A stretch of DNA of 64,000 nt from Cunninghamella blakesleeana (GCA_017871115.1 JAFCIZ010000011.1:17501-81500), one strand, 5' to 3'; positions 46,788 through 61,448 are shown, numbered from the stretch's first letter. The notes: generated by a model not told the origin, from the letters alone. Program-made: numbers and translations.

Positions 46788-49487
46788 TTTATAATATACA
46801 AACTATAAAATTAATAAAAAAGGATAGAAGAACAAAAGAAAAAAGAATTAAAAAATGGAAAATTGTAAATAATAACCTATTTCTTAAGCCCATCTCTATA
46901 TTATTTACCTTTTGTGTAATGTGGTACAGTGTTTAAACTAGATTACTCATTAAAAAAAAAAAAAAAGATGCGAATAAAAAAAAAAACATGTCATTGGATT
47001 TTTTAAATACATATTTGTGTCAAGTTTACTTTTTTTTTTTTTTTTAAAATAATGATTACCTTTTATGTTCATTTCCATTACTTTTAACCTTATATTTATA
47101 TTACATAGTTCTATACATAGTATATATATTTACTTATTCTCTTGAATATAATTTAATTATTATTATATACTATTCTTGATATGATCTATTCAATTAATAA
47201 ATACTGATTAATGATACGTAAGGTACCTAAACAAAACTAATTGAAAGGATTTTCGTTTTTACCAGTATCCTTGGATATTATTTTTAGACTAATATACGTT
47301 TCCAGTGTAAAAATTTTAATAAAAATCAAGTGTCACGTTGATCCATTGTTTTGCTTTGTTCTTTCTTTTTTCAATGGGTATACAGGTTCATTTCCTAAAA
47401 CAGAAATCGAGATAACTATAATACCCTTTTATGACTTGCTATGAGACCGATGATATTGTTCCAGGCAAATCGTATCAATTAGAAAACCAGGAAAAATATG
47501 TCAAGTTTAACTCGAGCCTAAAAAAAAGAAGTTGTATAAATAGAGGTACGATTACTTTAATAAATCAATTTTCATTTCTTTTTTTTGTTTCAAATTGTTG
47601 GCTAATAGTCATATTCTTCTTTTTACTTGTGCTTAGTTTTTTTAAATATGATTTGGTTACATAATACAAACTTGTAAAAGTTTTATTATTAAATTAATTT
47701 ATATGTAAAACTATGAAAAGTTGGTTTTTTTTTACAATACAAATCCACAGTCATATTAATAAAATTAACAATATGTTATAATATCTATAACCGTATATTT
47801 ATTAATATATATAATTATAGTGGTAAACATAATAGATAATGGTAATAAAAAAGTTAATTATTGAAGGGAAAAAGATGACAAAAAATCTTTTTGGATTAAA
47901 GAATTAAAATTGATTTTTAAACTCCAGTCCGAAAGTTTTCAATTCAAAATCTAGTACTAGTTTTTTTTTTTTTCGTTTTTTTATTTCAATCTATTTTTTT
48001 TATTAAAAAGAAAAGAATTAATGTAATAACAATTGTTAAATAGTAAAGTAAAGTTACTTTATTAAAAAATAGCCATATTATATATATATATATATATAAT
48101 GTCGGTCTAAAATAAAAAATAAAATATAAAGGTAATGTTATGGTAATCAGCTATATTTTATATATAATAAATATTTTTGTATTTATAATAAAATGTATAA
48201 AGTAATAAATGATTATACCGATTATTATTATGGGTTATGCAAGTGTATAAAAGCAACAACAACATCATATTATTTTTAGTTGGATAAATAACAACTTTTT
48301 TATATGTGAGGGAATAGGCAACAGCTATACGCGCCATACTCAGGAAAAGAAGTAGGAGTAAAGTTAAATAGAATTTTTTGCTTTAGATATATAAGCTGTA
48401 ATATATACATTAAAGTTTTACTTTTCTACTTTTATTTTGCTTACAACATGGAGTGTATAAATAAGTTGAATGCATCATATCATATTGAAATAATAAAAAA
48501 AATAAAAAAAAAATAATGTTAATGTTCAAGTAATCGAATGTCACTTTGGAAAACAAATTTAGCAAATGGTATATATACATATGATAAATAATGAAATGAA
48601 GAATATAAAATCAGGATATACTACTTGATAATAGCCAATGTATATACATACATACATACATATATACATACGTATATATATATATATTAATAGCAAAACC
48701 CAAGGCTGAATGTTCACTAATTTGTAACAACTTTTATTGGAAATACTACTTTATGATCTATTAAATCTTTAGATAAATAGAAATAAGTATAATAGCTATA
48801 TAATCTCTATATACTTGCTTCATATAAATGTATTTATTTTAAAAACGGTTTGATGAATTCATATGACCGATGAACTTTAAAAAAGTTATTAAACAACCTT
48901 TATTGAAGAAAGGTAACAGGCGTTGTGTTGCACAAGGGTGAGAGGGGGCTAAGCTAGTATGGGCTTGGATTTGTAAAAAAATCAGATTAAGCCTTAAAGG
49001 TAATATGTCTTTTACGAAGAATACGTCATTGTAATTTCTTTTTATGCTCATTTTGTTTTATTTTTTTAAATATACGTAGATAGTTTAAAAGAATAGTAAA
49101 ATCTACATTTTATTTTATCAAGCTATATTAAATAAACCAACTTTTTATCGAATTCAATAAAATAAGCATCATAATCAAAAGAAAAGAATTTATTATTTAA
49201 CCCATTAGTATCTTGACTATATATATATATATATATATATTACATGTATAATATTTTTAAGACTTGCAAAGTTTATTTTTATTTTACAAAAACGATATCT
49301 AAAAGCAATAAAAAAGATGGTAATGAATAAATTATAATGTTACAAAAATAAAGGTTGTAGAAATAAAGTAAATACATATATAGTGATGTTATTACAAGAT
49401 ATGAAAGCGATAGACAGTATAAACTAAATATATGATAGAAATACTTGTATTTTATTTTTACATGAATAGAAATTATAAGCTTATGGA
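46788..49487. other. Intergenic region with coding-like fragments
   Basis: About 2.7 kb. Two overlapping plus-strand ORFs (47241-47444 and 47431-47664) contain protein-like stretches: GYTGSFPKTEIEITIIPFYD, then in another frame DDIVPGKSYQLENQEKYVKF. They look like a frameshifted remnant of an unknown gene. A GC-richer patch at about 48870-48990 is unexplained. The remainder is AT-rich with microsatellites (TACA repeats near 48650 and TA runs). Confidence 0.4.
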
Positions 49488-50060
49488 TATAAAATTAAAT
49501 ATACCATAGTTACAAGTATAGCTAAATTCAGTTGATGATATATGTTAATGAGTAAATATAAAATAGATAAAGAGTTAAAATTAAAATAATAGTACATACC
49601 CATACTTGATAACTTACAAGGTTCCACCCCATGCCCACCATTAGTCATTACCAAGAATAACAATTGAGGTTGTGATTCTTGTTAAAGAACAAAGAGTAAT
49701 TAAATTAAATTAAATTATATTAAATTATATTAAACTAGTTAAATAATGAATGAGTTTTAACGCAATCATTGTATCCTTTGTCATTCATATTCTTTTATCA
49801 ATTTACCCTTACTTCCATAGAAAATATAACTATTACCATTACATTTTAACCGTAACATCGTTGCCAAGGCAGTTAAAGTATTTTCCATTATAAGAGTTGG
49901 ATACAAGATTCCATTGAATTAATGATTAACTTTAGCGAGATAAATTTGCTTCAAATGCTTGTAGATCTATGGTTATTAATGAAAAAAAAGGGCATATACC
50001 TGTTTTTAATATCATGGTATTACAAAAATCAGGTAATATGGCTATTGAAAACACCTCCCC
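49488..50060 (-). pseudogene. Kelch family pseudogene, remnants of exons 2 to 5
   Basis: Read on the minus strand, 50060-49810 gives TGICPFFS, LITIDLQAF, LIQWNLVSNSYNG and a frame-broken TVKM region. These align in order with the second and third coding segments of the kelch genes (HIALDLQPLG, LIQWNHVSNTYNS). At 49685-49619 it gives ILGND, a TAA stop and WWAWGGTL, the remnant of the IWIWGG exon with its GTAAGT donor still intact. At about 49535-49490 it gives TEFSYTCNYGIFNF, matching the next exon. Stops and frameshifts are present and the later exons, TM and tail are missing. It lies between K1 and K2 in K1 orientation. Confidence 0.85.
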
Positions 50061-51105
50061 TCCACTAGGTGACATGTTAGTTCAAAAAGTGTATATATGA
50101 TTATATAGTACTCCAAGAAATAAGCATATGATTTCCTTAAAAAAAATATTTGATTTGGCTCATATATTCATTTTTGTATACTTTAATAATATGATGAAGG
50201 TAAAACTTTTGAATGATTTATGTCAATAAATATTATTAGTTTATCTCTGAAAGTATATTGGTCCATCTATAGATAAAAAACGGAATTTTATTATTTCTTT
50301 TACCAGGTTTTTTCGTTAAAGCTTTATTAGAGAATAATATATAAAACTTTTAGCCATTCATCCAAAAGAAAGAGTAGGGATTTGAAATTAATTTGCAAGT
50401 TTAAAAAAACTAAAAAATTTTCATTTTAGTTTCTTTACGTTTTTTTCCATTTTTTAAAAAATAAAATATACTTTATACTTAATATTTTCAATAGTATGAG
50501 CATATGAAATAGCAAAAAATATAGCTAAAATAAAACCATGTTATCAGAAAAATGATTTACTTGAAAACAAAGGGCAGCTTGATGATTATTATGGATCATT
50601 ATAATAAAGTAGCTTATCAGTAAAAATACAAAAGGAAAAGATTTAACTTGTTGGTATTGTATATAAAACATATTCATAAATTAGTATGATAACAGTATTC
50701 AGCTTTTCATTTGTAAGACTTGAAAAAAGAAGTTAGTAATAGTACTTTAACCCATAACAAACTTTTTTGTTAATGTTATTTTTATAAAACTTATAAAACT
50801 ACCTATGCTATTATGTTTATTTTATTTTTTAAAAGTTGTGATACCATAGTAAGCATAACGTTAAACTTATATACAGGCTACCTGCTCACTAATTATTACT
50901 CCAACGTAAAGACAATAAAACCATCCATCAATTCCATAGCAACACTTGAAATATAAGTAACAAAATCAAAAAGGTTATAATATACCCTGTACAGTAGTTT
51001 TTTTTAAGTTTCTGCAGTAAATATAAATGGTATTATTGATACTAGGTTGGTGACTATTTTAACTACAAACACTGTAATTACCCTTGATGGTTATAGAATG
51101 GATAT

Positions 51106-51144
<39 letters not shown>

Positions 51145-52497
51145 CATGTATTTGGGAAAATCAAATGTATTTGCAACAAATAACTTGGATTTATCTGGCA
51201 TATATATTTATTACTGATGGCAATAAAAGATTTCAGTAACCATTTAAAAAAACACCTCAACTCTCGATGAATTTGACTATCACTCTTTATATAAACGGAT
51301 TATCATTTTTTCCTTTAAAAGACAAAGGCGATAGCTATTTATTTTAATCAAATAATGACAATAGTATAAATAATTTTATGGGCCAGAGTATATAAATATA
51401 TTTATAAGGTTCAGATCATAATGCAAATGAAACATTGGATTCATATTTCTTTGGGCTTTTTTTTTATTTTAAAAAAAAACTAGATCTTTTCTATTACATA
51501 CTACTGGTTATAATCCTGGTAAGAAGAAGTAAAAATAGTTGCAAGGTTAAAAAAATCTAAAAATATCTCTGTTCATATATGGTTTATTATGGTAGTTTTA
51601 TTATTATTAAAAAATAAGATATTTCTATCAAGACAATAGGAGCTTTAGAATCAAGTAAGAGTAACAACGTACAACCAAATTAATGATGCATGGATTATCA
51701 ACTGGACATATATTATGCAATGATATTAAATAAATAAGCAAGCCAGGTCAATTTGTTTATAATCACCAAGGACCATTTCACCATTAAAAAATACCTACTG
51801 AAAATCGTGTGAATAATTTACAATCGAAAACCCAAAAATAAATAATATTTATTTTTAAAAAATAATCCTGTGCGCAATATAAAAAAGGGATTAAAGCAAA
51901 ATAAAAATATTTCATTTTTAAAATCGAATCAATAATATAAGAAATTTTTAGATTTTGGGAGGTCATTAATCGATTTGTGAAAAAAAGGAAACTAACCATG
52001 GATATTTTATTGACACTGCCTCATTGACATTATTTTTTTTTTTTCGTCACGCTATCTTTTTGGCTTTTCGTATCACCATCTCAGCATTATATTCTTATTC
52101 TAATTGATGACAACCTACGTCCAGACGTAAAAGATAAAAATAAAAATAAATCAACAGCATACGTAATTTATATATTCAATGATGATTAACTCAACAACAT
52201 TACATATATATATAATTATGAATAACTCCTTTTATAACCGATATATAAAAGATATGGAGACGAAAATATTTATAAAGTAAAAAGATGATAATAATACACA
52301 AATGAAAGAAAAAAAGAAAATGTATAAAAATAACTTAATATGGATACTTCCTCAAAAACAAAGTGTAACAATAGATTTTATCAGGACCAATTAAATAAAT
52401 ATTGATCTCTTTCTTTTTTTCGAATTAATCTCTCTCTCTTTCCCTTTTATTTATATTTTTTTAAATAAAATAAATAATCTTTTTTTTTTTATTTAAA
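50061..52497. other. Intergenic region
   Basis: About 2.4 kb between the kelch pseudogene and K2, containing a 36-nt A tract (51107-51142) and pyrimidine tracts before K2. The ORF at 51784-51999 looks like chance. No gene seen. Traces of a first exon for the pseudogene could lie near 50060-50100 but are not convincing. Confidence 0.5.
51107..51142. repeat. Poly-A tract, 36 nt
   Basis: Uninterrupted A run in intergenic DNA on the plus strand; no recognisable retroelement lies next to it. Confidence 0.9.
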
Positions 52498-54946
52498 ATG
52501 GCGGAAAAGTCTATTTTATTTAAAAGTTTGTTCCTTTCTATTTTTTATAATATTATTCTATATGTCAGTGCTCAAACAAATTCAATACAAAGTAGAAATA
52601 TGCCTGGTAAAGATAAAATATAAATATAATATTTTTTTAAAAAAAATAATTAAAGTTTGAGAGATACATATTAATATCTTTTTATTATTATTAATATTAT
52701 TTACTTAGGGTGCGTACTTGTTGAATCCAAGATTTATTGCTACGGTGGATTCACTAAAGTAAATTATAATATTAATAATAATATTTATACAATTATAAAA
52801 CACTCATAATAATAATACTAATATATACATATTCTAAACTACTACCACAACTATACTCTCTTGTAGTATCAAATTAATGATTATGGACCATATTATTCAA
52901 ATGCACTAAACGACCATATAGTATTAGATTTACAACCACTTGGAAATTTATCACATTTCAATCAATCTATGATTCAATGGAAACCTGTATCAAACAGTTT
53001 TAGCGGTGTTGCTTTACCTAATATTGGTAACACTGCTACTGTTGCTTTATCAGATAACTCTTATATTTTATATGGTGGCAGTGAAAATACTTTTGGAAAT
53101 TGCCCTAATTTAACTAACCCCTTTTTACATTATGATCCTAAATCTGATTCTTTCAAATCATTACCTATGTTGGCAAATAACACTTATGCGTATGTACAAT
53201 ATAATTGGTATGATGATAATAATTGTTTTAACAGTGCCACTTATAAAAAAACAAATATATATATATATATATACGCTTTTTCTTTTTCTTTTTATATGTA
53301 GTTCTCGATTGCAATTAGTCAATCTTGGTAATGATGCTATTTTTATTTGGGGTGGATCATTGTAAGTTTTCTTTTTCTGATATACATACATATAAATGTA
53401 TAATTAAATTCATGTTTTAATCTTTTTTTTTTATTAAAAAGGAATTCATCTGGATGGCAATTTACTTTTGATTACGGTGTATTTAATTATAAAACTGTAA
53501 GTTTATGATGATATTATATTTTAAATATATATAAATATATATTTACTTATTATCATTATTAAATTTTAGGCTAGTTGGTCTAATATGAATATTAATGCTG
53601 GTGCTATTAGAATTGACCATACAGCCAATTTAGCTGCAAATGGATTAATTTATATCATTGGTGGTTACTTTAAAGCAAATGAAACAGAAACTATTTATCT
53701 CGCAGATATTAGTAGAATGTATACATTTGATACTCAAACCTTTAAATGGGGTAACATCATTGGTAATGGTCAAATTCCAACGAATAGAGGGCTTCATACA
53801 ACAACAACTAGTAAGTAGTATATACATACATCATCCTTATTCATTGAAATTAGTTTATAACTTATTTATTTTTTTAAAAAAACACCATGCTAACTTTAAA
53901 AAAATATTATTTTTATTTAGCTGCTGATGGCAAAACTTTCTTGATTTATGGTGGTTCTCAAGTATTAGTGTCTGGATGTAAGATATATAAATACATATAT
54001 ATCTATGAACTTGATCAAACGCATATCTAACCTAATCAATTTTTTTTTATTAAAACAATATAGTAACTGTTGCAACTGACGTTTATTTTACATATGATAC
54101 CGTCAGCAACAGTTTTGCACAAATTCAATTACCAAAGAATGAATTGTCTTCCAGTAATAATAATGGTCGATTTGGTCATTTTGGTAATAATTATAAAAAA
54201 AATAATTATATATATACAACAAATTATTAGACATTAACGACTAAATACTACTTGCATTCTTTATATATATGTATTTATAGCTGCTCTTTATAATTCAACA
54301 TATCTCATCTTATCTTTTGGATATAGAGATACTAATTCCCCCGCTGAAAGTTTAGCCATATTGAACGTTGCTGATCCAAAAAATCCAGTTTGGGCTACAG
54401 CTATAAATGAGCCAGAAGTATCTGATAGTGGAAGTGGTGGAACTGATTCGAAAATTTTAATTCCTGCTATTGTTGTTCCTGTTGTTGTTGTATTATTGGT
54501 AAATAAATTAATAAATAAAATATAATTATAAGAAAAAAAATAATAACAATGCATATATATATTTTATTTATTTATTTATTTAGGGCGCTGCTGTTGGATT
54601 ATTCTTTTTTATACGCTATCGTAGAAAGCAAAAAGAAAATGCTTTTATATTGGAACAACAAGATCCACGTAACAGAGAACCTAATCCTATTGACTTCATG
54701 GATGCCTCAACTGAAAAAACACCTACTGAAGTTAATACTAATTCCGTTGGTAGAAGAAGTGTTGAACTGACTAAACCTTTTATGATGGAATATGATAATC
54801 AAACTGCAACAGTCCATGACAACCATAGTCAAGTTACTGATACTAGTTATCAAAAACCACAAGCTCCATTGCCACCACAGCACTGGGCGACAAAAGTTGA
54901 ACTTTCTAATGCACAACCTGTTAAACCTTTTGATGCTGGCCAATGA
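52498..54946 (+). CDS. Single-pass membrane kelch-repeat protein K2
   Basis: Ten exons: 52498-52606, 52709-52758, 52867-53189, 53302-53361, 53442-53496, 53570-53810, 53921-53977, 54064-54183, 54281-54498 and 54584-54946; 531 aa. It has an N-terminal signal (to about SAQTN) and a kelch ectodomain (KIYCYGGFT, YILYGG, IFIWGGSL, IYIIGGYFKA, FLIYGGS). The TM is LIPAIVVPVVVVLL plus GAAVGLFFFI, then RYRRKQKENAFILEQQDPR. The tail carries VNTNSVGRRSVELTKPFMME and ends VKPFDAGQ. A unique intron (52759-52866) splits the first kelch strand, while the intron after YGG seen in K1 and K4 is absent. After NNTYA an alternative read-through ORF exists, but splicing at 53189 restores the family sequence. Confidence 0.87.
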
Positions 54947-56769
54947 AGAAAAGAAAGAAAAAAAAAAGATCATTTATTCAAATGCTCTATTTCATATTAT
55001 TTTTTAATATAATGTAACATTATCATTATTTATTTATCCATCTATTTATTTATTTAACTATTTAATTATCTACATCCTTATATATTTATTTTATATTCGT
55101 AAGTCTTTTTTATTAAAAAAAAAAACGTTAACTTTTATTGAAACATGAATATTAATATAAAATAAATTATAAAAATAAAAATAAACTAAAGGTAAAACAA
55201 AGATAGAATATACCAAAATAAAATAAATAAAAAAAAAGAAATTAAAATATCATGAATGATAAATCTTTCTACATTCAATAATTCAAAAACTAATACAATT
55301 CTTTAAATGGTACATTAATAATCTTTGTACTGCTATAATAAATTTCCTCTTTCTCCTTTTGTATTATTGTGCTTAAATCCCAGTTTTGTAAACTATAAAA
55401 AGAGATAGAGAGGGGAGCGAACCTAAAGGTTTTGTAGTCAGTGAAAGTTGGCGACCAAAAGGTAAATTTAACATTATACTTTGATATCATCTATAAGTAT
55501 AAAATAAAATAATAAATAATAAAAAGACAGATGATGTATTACTGCTTATATTTATAAAATTATTAATAGACAGGTATTTATTATGAGTCAAAATATAATT
55601 TCTATAATCCTTTTTTAAATCGCTACAAGTTGAAATTTGAATATTGTAATTATATTATCCTTTTATAAATTTATTTCATACGTATTACTAGTAAGTTAAG
55701 CTTCTTTCCTTCATACTTTTATTGGCAAGTTGACTATATTGATGCATAACAACTCAAACAGCTCTCCTTTAGTAATTCATTTTCCAAGTTGTAGAGTCTT
55801 ATTTTAGTTGTTACTGTTGCCATGCTATATATTCATGTTATTTAAAATAATATATATGTTTTCAATAGAAAGTCCTTTTAAGCTCTATTTTTTTTTTTTT
55901 TTTTTTGATCAAAGGTTTTTCTTTTAATATTAACTTTCAGCTATATATATAAATATATATGGTACTATCTTATCGATACATGAAACTATAATAAAAATCA
56001 CTTTTTATTATATTTCTATTTTATAAAGAGAAAAAAATATTAAACCAGCATTTTTTTAAAGTTATTTACATCATACTGAATCTTGTAATACAGTAAACCA
56101 AAAACAATACTTTCTTACATTTTCTACTTTTTTTATTTTATTTTAATAAAAATCATCGTTTTTCTAACATTTTTATTAAAAATTAAACATATGAATCGAT
56201 TTGATCAATATTTTTTTATAGAAAAATATTAATTGTCATAATGTTACTACTATTTTGTTATTATTGTAAAAATTTACCTATATATACATTAGACGTGACA
56301 CCAAGTTATTTATTAGTCGTACAAACCAACTGATCATAGATTTTTTTTTAGTATTGTTTAATTTTATTTAATCTGGCAATCAAAGTGATAAAAGCTTAAT
56401 TTCAATTAAAAAGTTTAAAAGAAATTGATATAAAAAACTACTTTTTTTTTAGCTGGCTTTATTGTTGAAAGGAACAAAATTTTACATAAATTAACAATAC
56501 AATCTCAATAAAAAAAAAGGTAACCTTGACGTATAATTAAAATATAGCATTATCGACTTTTTTATAATGATATAATTTTCGAGTTTAAAAAACATTGTAT
56601 TACATTACACTAATAATATTTCAAGGCTTAGACTGCTATAAAAGTCAACTTTAACAAGTTTCTTTTCATCTTTAACTTTTTTGTTCCCTTTTCTTCCCTT
56701 TTTTTCTGTTTCTTTTTCTGCTTTTTTTTTTTTTTTTTGAAAAAGAAAAAATATATTTTAATTTCTCTA
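54947..56769. other. Intergenic region
   Basis: About 1.8 kb between K2 and K3, with T tracts near 55890 and a pyrimidine-rich promoter stretch (56670-56740). The minus ORF at 55290-55490 is short and unrecognised. No gene called. Confidence 0.55.
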
Positions 56770-58201
56770 ATGACTGAAAAGTCTTTTTTCCTCCAAAATG
56801 TATTATTTTTCTTATTGTTATTCTTTAATATAATAATAAATATTAATGGACAAGAAATTTCACCAAAAGGCAGAGTTTCTCCTGGTACATAATTAATAAA
56901 TAAATATAATAAAATATATTTTTAAATTAAGAAAGTATTTATATATAAATGCTATTTATTATTATAATTAATAAAATAAATATAAAAAATAAAAAACAGG
57001 ATGTGCTCTTATTAAAACAAAGATATATTGTTTTGGAGGATTTACTGAATACAAATTGGCTGACTATCGTCGACCTTTTTATCAATCCGCATTGAACGAA
57101 CATATCACCTTGGATTTACTACCTCTCGGATCAAACTTATCACAATATAACCAATCTAATCTTCAATGGAAACCTGTATCTAATACTTTCAATGGCGTTT
57201 CATTAATAAATTACGGTCAGCCTGCTACAATTGGATTAAGTGATGACTCCTATATTATGTATGGAGGCACTTATACTAGTGGTCTTAATAACCCTAATTT
57301 AACTTTTCCCTTTTTACACTATAATCCATCGACTGATTCATGGAGTCAATTGCCTTTAATGCCTAGTGGTGCTTATTCGTAATATTAATAAAAATATTTT
57401 ATACGTACATATATATATCTTAAGTTTCATTGAGTTGATTTAACTTTTTTTTTTTTCTTTTTATGTACAATCAGTACTCGAACTCAACTTGTTAATAGAG
57501 GAGATGATTCCATTTGGATATGGGGTGGTTCATTGTAAGTTATTATACAAATGCGAGTTTTTTTTTTTTTTAAAAAAAATAAATCTTATGTATATTTATA
57601 TATATATATATATAGAGCTTCGACTGGATATCAATATACTCCTGATTATGGTATTTTTAATTATAAAACTGTAAGTGTATGATTATATATATATATTAAT
57701 CATATGTATTTTCATTCACACTTTTTTTATGTAAAATATTAGAAATCTTGGTCGAATATGCAAATCTATACAGCAGCTATTACAGCAGATCATACAGCTA
57801 CATTAGCCCCCAATGGATTGATTTATATTATTGGAGGATATTATAAACCTAATGCAACAGATGATTGGTACACTGCTAATTTTAATAGAATATTTACTTA
57901 TGATACTCAAAGTTCACTTTGGACTGATGTCGATACTGCTGGTCAATTTCCGACCGAAAGAGGGCTTCATACAACAACAGCAAGTAAATTAAATAATATA
58001 TGTTAAACCCATAATCATTATTATTTATTAAAATTAAAATAGGAACCATAGTTCTTAATGTTATATTTATTATTGTTTTTTTAAAAAAATATACTAATTT
58101 AATTTTGTCATTATTATTAATATTACTGTTCTATTTAGCTCCTGATGGTAAATATCTCATTATCTATGGTGGTGCCAAAGTATTGGATACTGGATGTAAG
58201 A

Positions 58202-58236
<35 letters not shown>

Positions 58237-58469
58237 GGTTGAATATATATCTAATTTGATTGTTTTCCTTATTTTAAATTTATAGTATCCGTTCCAACTG
58301 ATATTTATTATATATTTCATACTAGCTCTAATAGCTATACTGCAGTTGAATTACCTAAAAATGAATTATCTCCCAATGGGAATAATGCTCGATTTGGTCA
58401 TTTTGGTAGTATATGCTTTATATAGATATATAACAATATAATGCATATATGTATAATTAAACTCTTTTC

Positions 58470-58509
<40 letters not shown>

Positions 58510-59156
58510 CAAATTTTATATTATATTTTTCTTTATAGCTGCCCTATATAATTCAACCTATCTTATTTTATCATTCGGTTATAGAGACACAAGTGTTCCA
58601 GCTGAAAGTTTATCTATATTAAATATTGCTGATCCAACAAAACCTGTTTGGGCTACAGCTTTAAGTGAACCAGATACACCAAAAGATAATGGAGGTGGTG
58701 GAAATGGACCTGATTCAAAAATATTAATACCTGCTATTGTTGTTCCTGTCGTCGTTGTATTATTGGTAAATAAAATATAAGAACTAAATGAAATAAAAAT
58801 AAAAATAATAATAATAATATTTATATTTATAGGGTACTGCTGTTGGACTATTCTTTTTTATGCGCCACCGTAAGCAACAACGTAAAAATGCATTTGTATT
58901 AGAACAAGAGGATCCACGTAGACATGATTCCAATCCTCTTGATTTTATGGATAATACAACGACAGTGACAACCGCCAATACAAATTCTTTAGGTAGAAAA
59001 AGTGTTGATGTGACTAAACCTTTCATGATGGAACACAGTAGTCAATATACAACAACTAATAACGGTAGCCATATTTCCAGTATGAACAGTCAACAACCTA
59101 AAAGGATTGAACTTTTTGAAAAAGAAGTCATTAAACCATTTGATGCTGGACACTAA
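56770..59156 (+). CDS. Single-pass membrane kelch-repeat protein K3
   Basis: Nine exons: 56770-56884, 57000-57378, 57475-57534, 57616-57670, 57743-57983, 58139-58195, 58286-58405, 58539-58765 and 58833-59156; 525 aa. The signal peptide is followed by ININGQEISPKGRVSPG. The kelch strands are KIYCFGGFTE, YIMYGGT, IWIWGGSL, IYIIGGYYKP and LIIYGGA. The TM is ILIPAIVVPVVVVLL plus GTAVGLFFFM, then RHRKQQRKNAFVLEQEDPR. The tail carries ANTNSLGRKSVDVTKPFMME and ends IKPFDAGH. The second exon is a fusion of what are two exons in K1 and K4. A 171-bp stretch including the juxtamembrane region and TM is identical to K4. Confidence 0.88.
58472..58509. repeat. Poly-T tract in K3 intron 7
   Basis: A 38-nt T run forming part of the polypyrimidine region of the intron before the juxtamembrane exon. 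Confidence 0.9.
58604..58774 (+). repeat. 171-bp tract identical between K3 and K4 (K3 copy)
   Basis: Base-for-base identical to 63368-63538. It covers most of the juxtamembrane exon and the first nine or so bases of the following intron. Flanking exon sequence on both sides diverges at silent sites. Confidence 0.92.
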
Positions 59157-61448
59157 AAAAATCCATGTATTTCAAACTTGTATAAATATGCTATCTATTG
59201 TTTTTAAAATCTTGTAATATTATCATTACCTATTTATTTATTTTTTATATTTGTACAATTTTTACCTTCATCATGTTATAAATTAATTATTTGTTTTGTT
59301 CTTTATTTATTTTTTTACCTATAATTTTTTTTGTTTGTAGACATGTTTTATTAACTATAAATACAGTCTCGTGAAATTTCTTAAAAGCACCATAAATATA
59401 AATTCAATTCCTCATAAAAAAAAAAAAATGGTATAACGAATACATTCTATTTTATATACTTATATGATGAATTTTAGTCTATTAGATTGATGAAAAGTTT
59501 GTTTAATATGAATTAATATATATATATATATATATAAATGGTGTTATTGTATTATAGCATATACTAGATAAATATTAAAATAAATTATAATGATTTGTTT
59601 AATAGTTGTTATATTCCTTTATTACCTAACCTACATTTTATTTTTCACCAATTCAAACTCATACTACCCTAGTCCTTCAATTTTACGCCATATGATATAC
59701 CTTACTTTTCAGTCAAATAAGGTTGTTTCTATTATTACTATCATTTTTAATATTTTTACACAAGTCTACATGTTAAAGTACACTAGTTGTATGAATTCAT
59801 TCATTTATTCATTATAACTAAATAAAATGAACATAAAAAAATATACCTAGCCAATATATAATGGCAATTTTATATACATTCATATATTTATTTCTATATT
59901 ATCTGAATTTACATAATAATAATAATATATATATATATATATGTATGTATGTAATTCCAAATGACACTTCTAATACAATACTATTAGTTTAATGATTTTA
60001 AATGGTATAAATTGGCACCTATTTAATCCTTATTTTTGTCGCTAGAATTGTTAAGAAAGTGTATTAGTCCATTTATTGATCGTTGTTGAGCACTTGCACT
60101 ATTATTTCATAGTATTCATCCCATTCTTAATCATGTGCAAACAAACTGCTGACATTTTTATTTTTTAAAATATTCTATTATTTAAAATGATAAATCTTTC
60201 ACTTTTTTTCTCAATTTAGTACGTTACATTCAATTTTTATATATTCTACATTATAAGAGGGATAAAAGAAAAAAGAAAAAAATAGAAAATGATTATATAA
60301 ATTAAAAATAAATATAAATACACATTATACAAAAAAAAAAAACCTATAACTATATGTAAATTTATCTAATCTTATCTTTAGCATCACGTGTATATTATAT
60401 GTATTAGTGCTTACTATTTGTAACGATATATAAAAAAGTCGTTGTTTATATAGCTGTAAGAGCTCTTTTATTATTATTGCTTGTTTAAACTGAATTAAAC
60501 CATGGAATAATTGTTGTTATATCTATTTATTATCTTTAAAAATCCATACCATGGCTTTATATGAATTATTCATTCTATTATGGATATAAAAATATTCATA
60601 CTATATTATGTACACATGCAGTTAGTATAAACTGCGTTAAACTAAGATACGTATAATATAATATTTATATACATAAATAATGTAGTTTTTTTTTTGTTGA
60701 ATTACTTTTATACACTCCACTTAATATATAGTGATCAACTTTTATTATTAATTGTTTTATTTTTTTTTGAAAAAAAATAACTTTTGATTTTTAAATGAAA
60801 TAAAAATGGACAGAAATTAAAAAAAAGCCCTCTTTCTATGATCATATATATTTTTAAACTAAATTTATGTAAGATATTAGTTATTTTATAGTATATTTAA
60901 TTTTTATCAAACATAAATATATTTTTCGATATTTATTAAATATGAATTACTCGTTTTGAAAAATATTTGTTATTATATCTATTGATTATTCATTTAAGTT
61001 TGGATGTTACACTAAACTTTCTTGATTTTTTTTCATGAATATATGAATGTACCCTTACACACAATAGTCCGAATCAATAAAAAAAAAAAAAATCTTTTTC
61101 TCTCTTGAAAATGATAAAGTACTTTGGTATAATATTGATGGTTCTCTCGATTATGATTATTCTTTTTTTTGCCAACTTAATGATTTTTCATTTTAATAAA
61201 TAACAGTACATTTACCATTGATAATAATCTAAAGTTATAAATTTAAAAAAGTTCATAAAAGATAATATTGACAAAAAAAGTTCCAATGGTTTTTTTAACT
61301 TAAACTTTACGTTACATTACACAGATTCTAATAATAATATACCAGGCTAAGTAAATTGAAAAATTATGTACTGATACCAAAATTCTTTCTCTTCTTCTTC
61401 TTCTTTACTTTTTTAAGGTTTTTCTTTCCAATTTTTTAATTTTCTATA
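59157..61448. other. Intergenic region
   Basis: About 2.3 kb between K3 and K4. AT-rich, with AT dinucleotide runs (59517-59535, 59925-59942) and a CTT-rich tract at 61388-61410 before K4. The ORF at 59590-59817 has chance-like Ile/Phe/Tyr composition. No gene seen. Confidence 0.55.

Noticed and set aside
53190..53301. C-terminal extension of a short K2 ORF with Ile/Tyr repeats
   Set aside because: It is an AT-repeat intron. Splicing from 53189 to 53302 restores the conserved kelch sequence.
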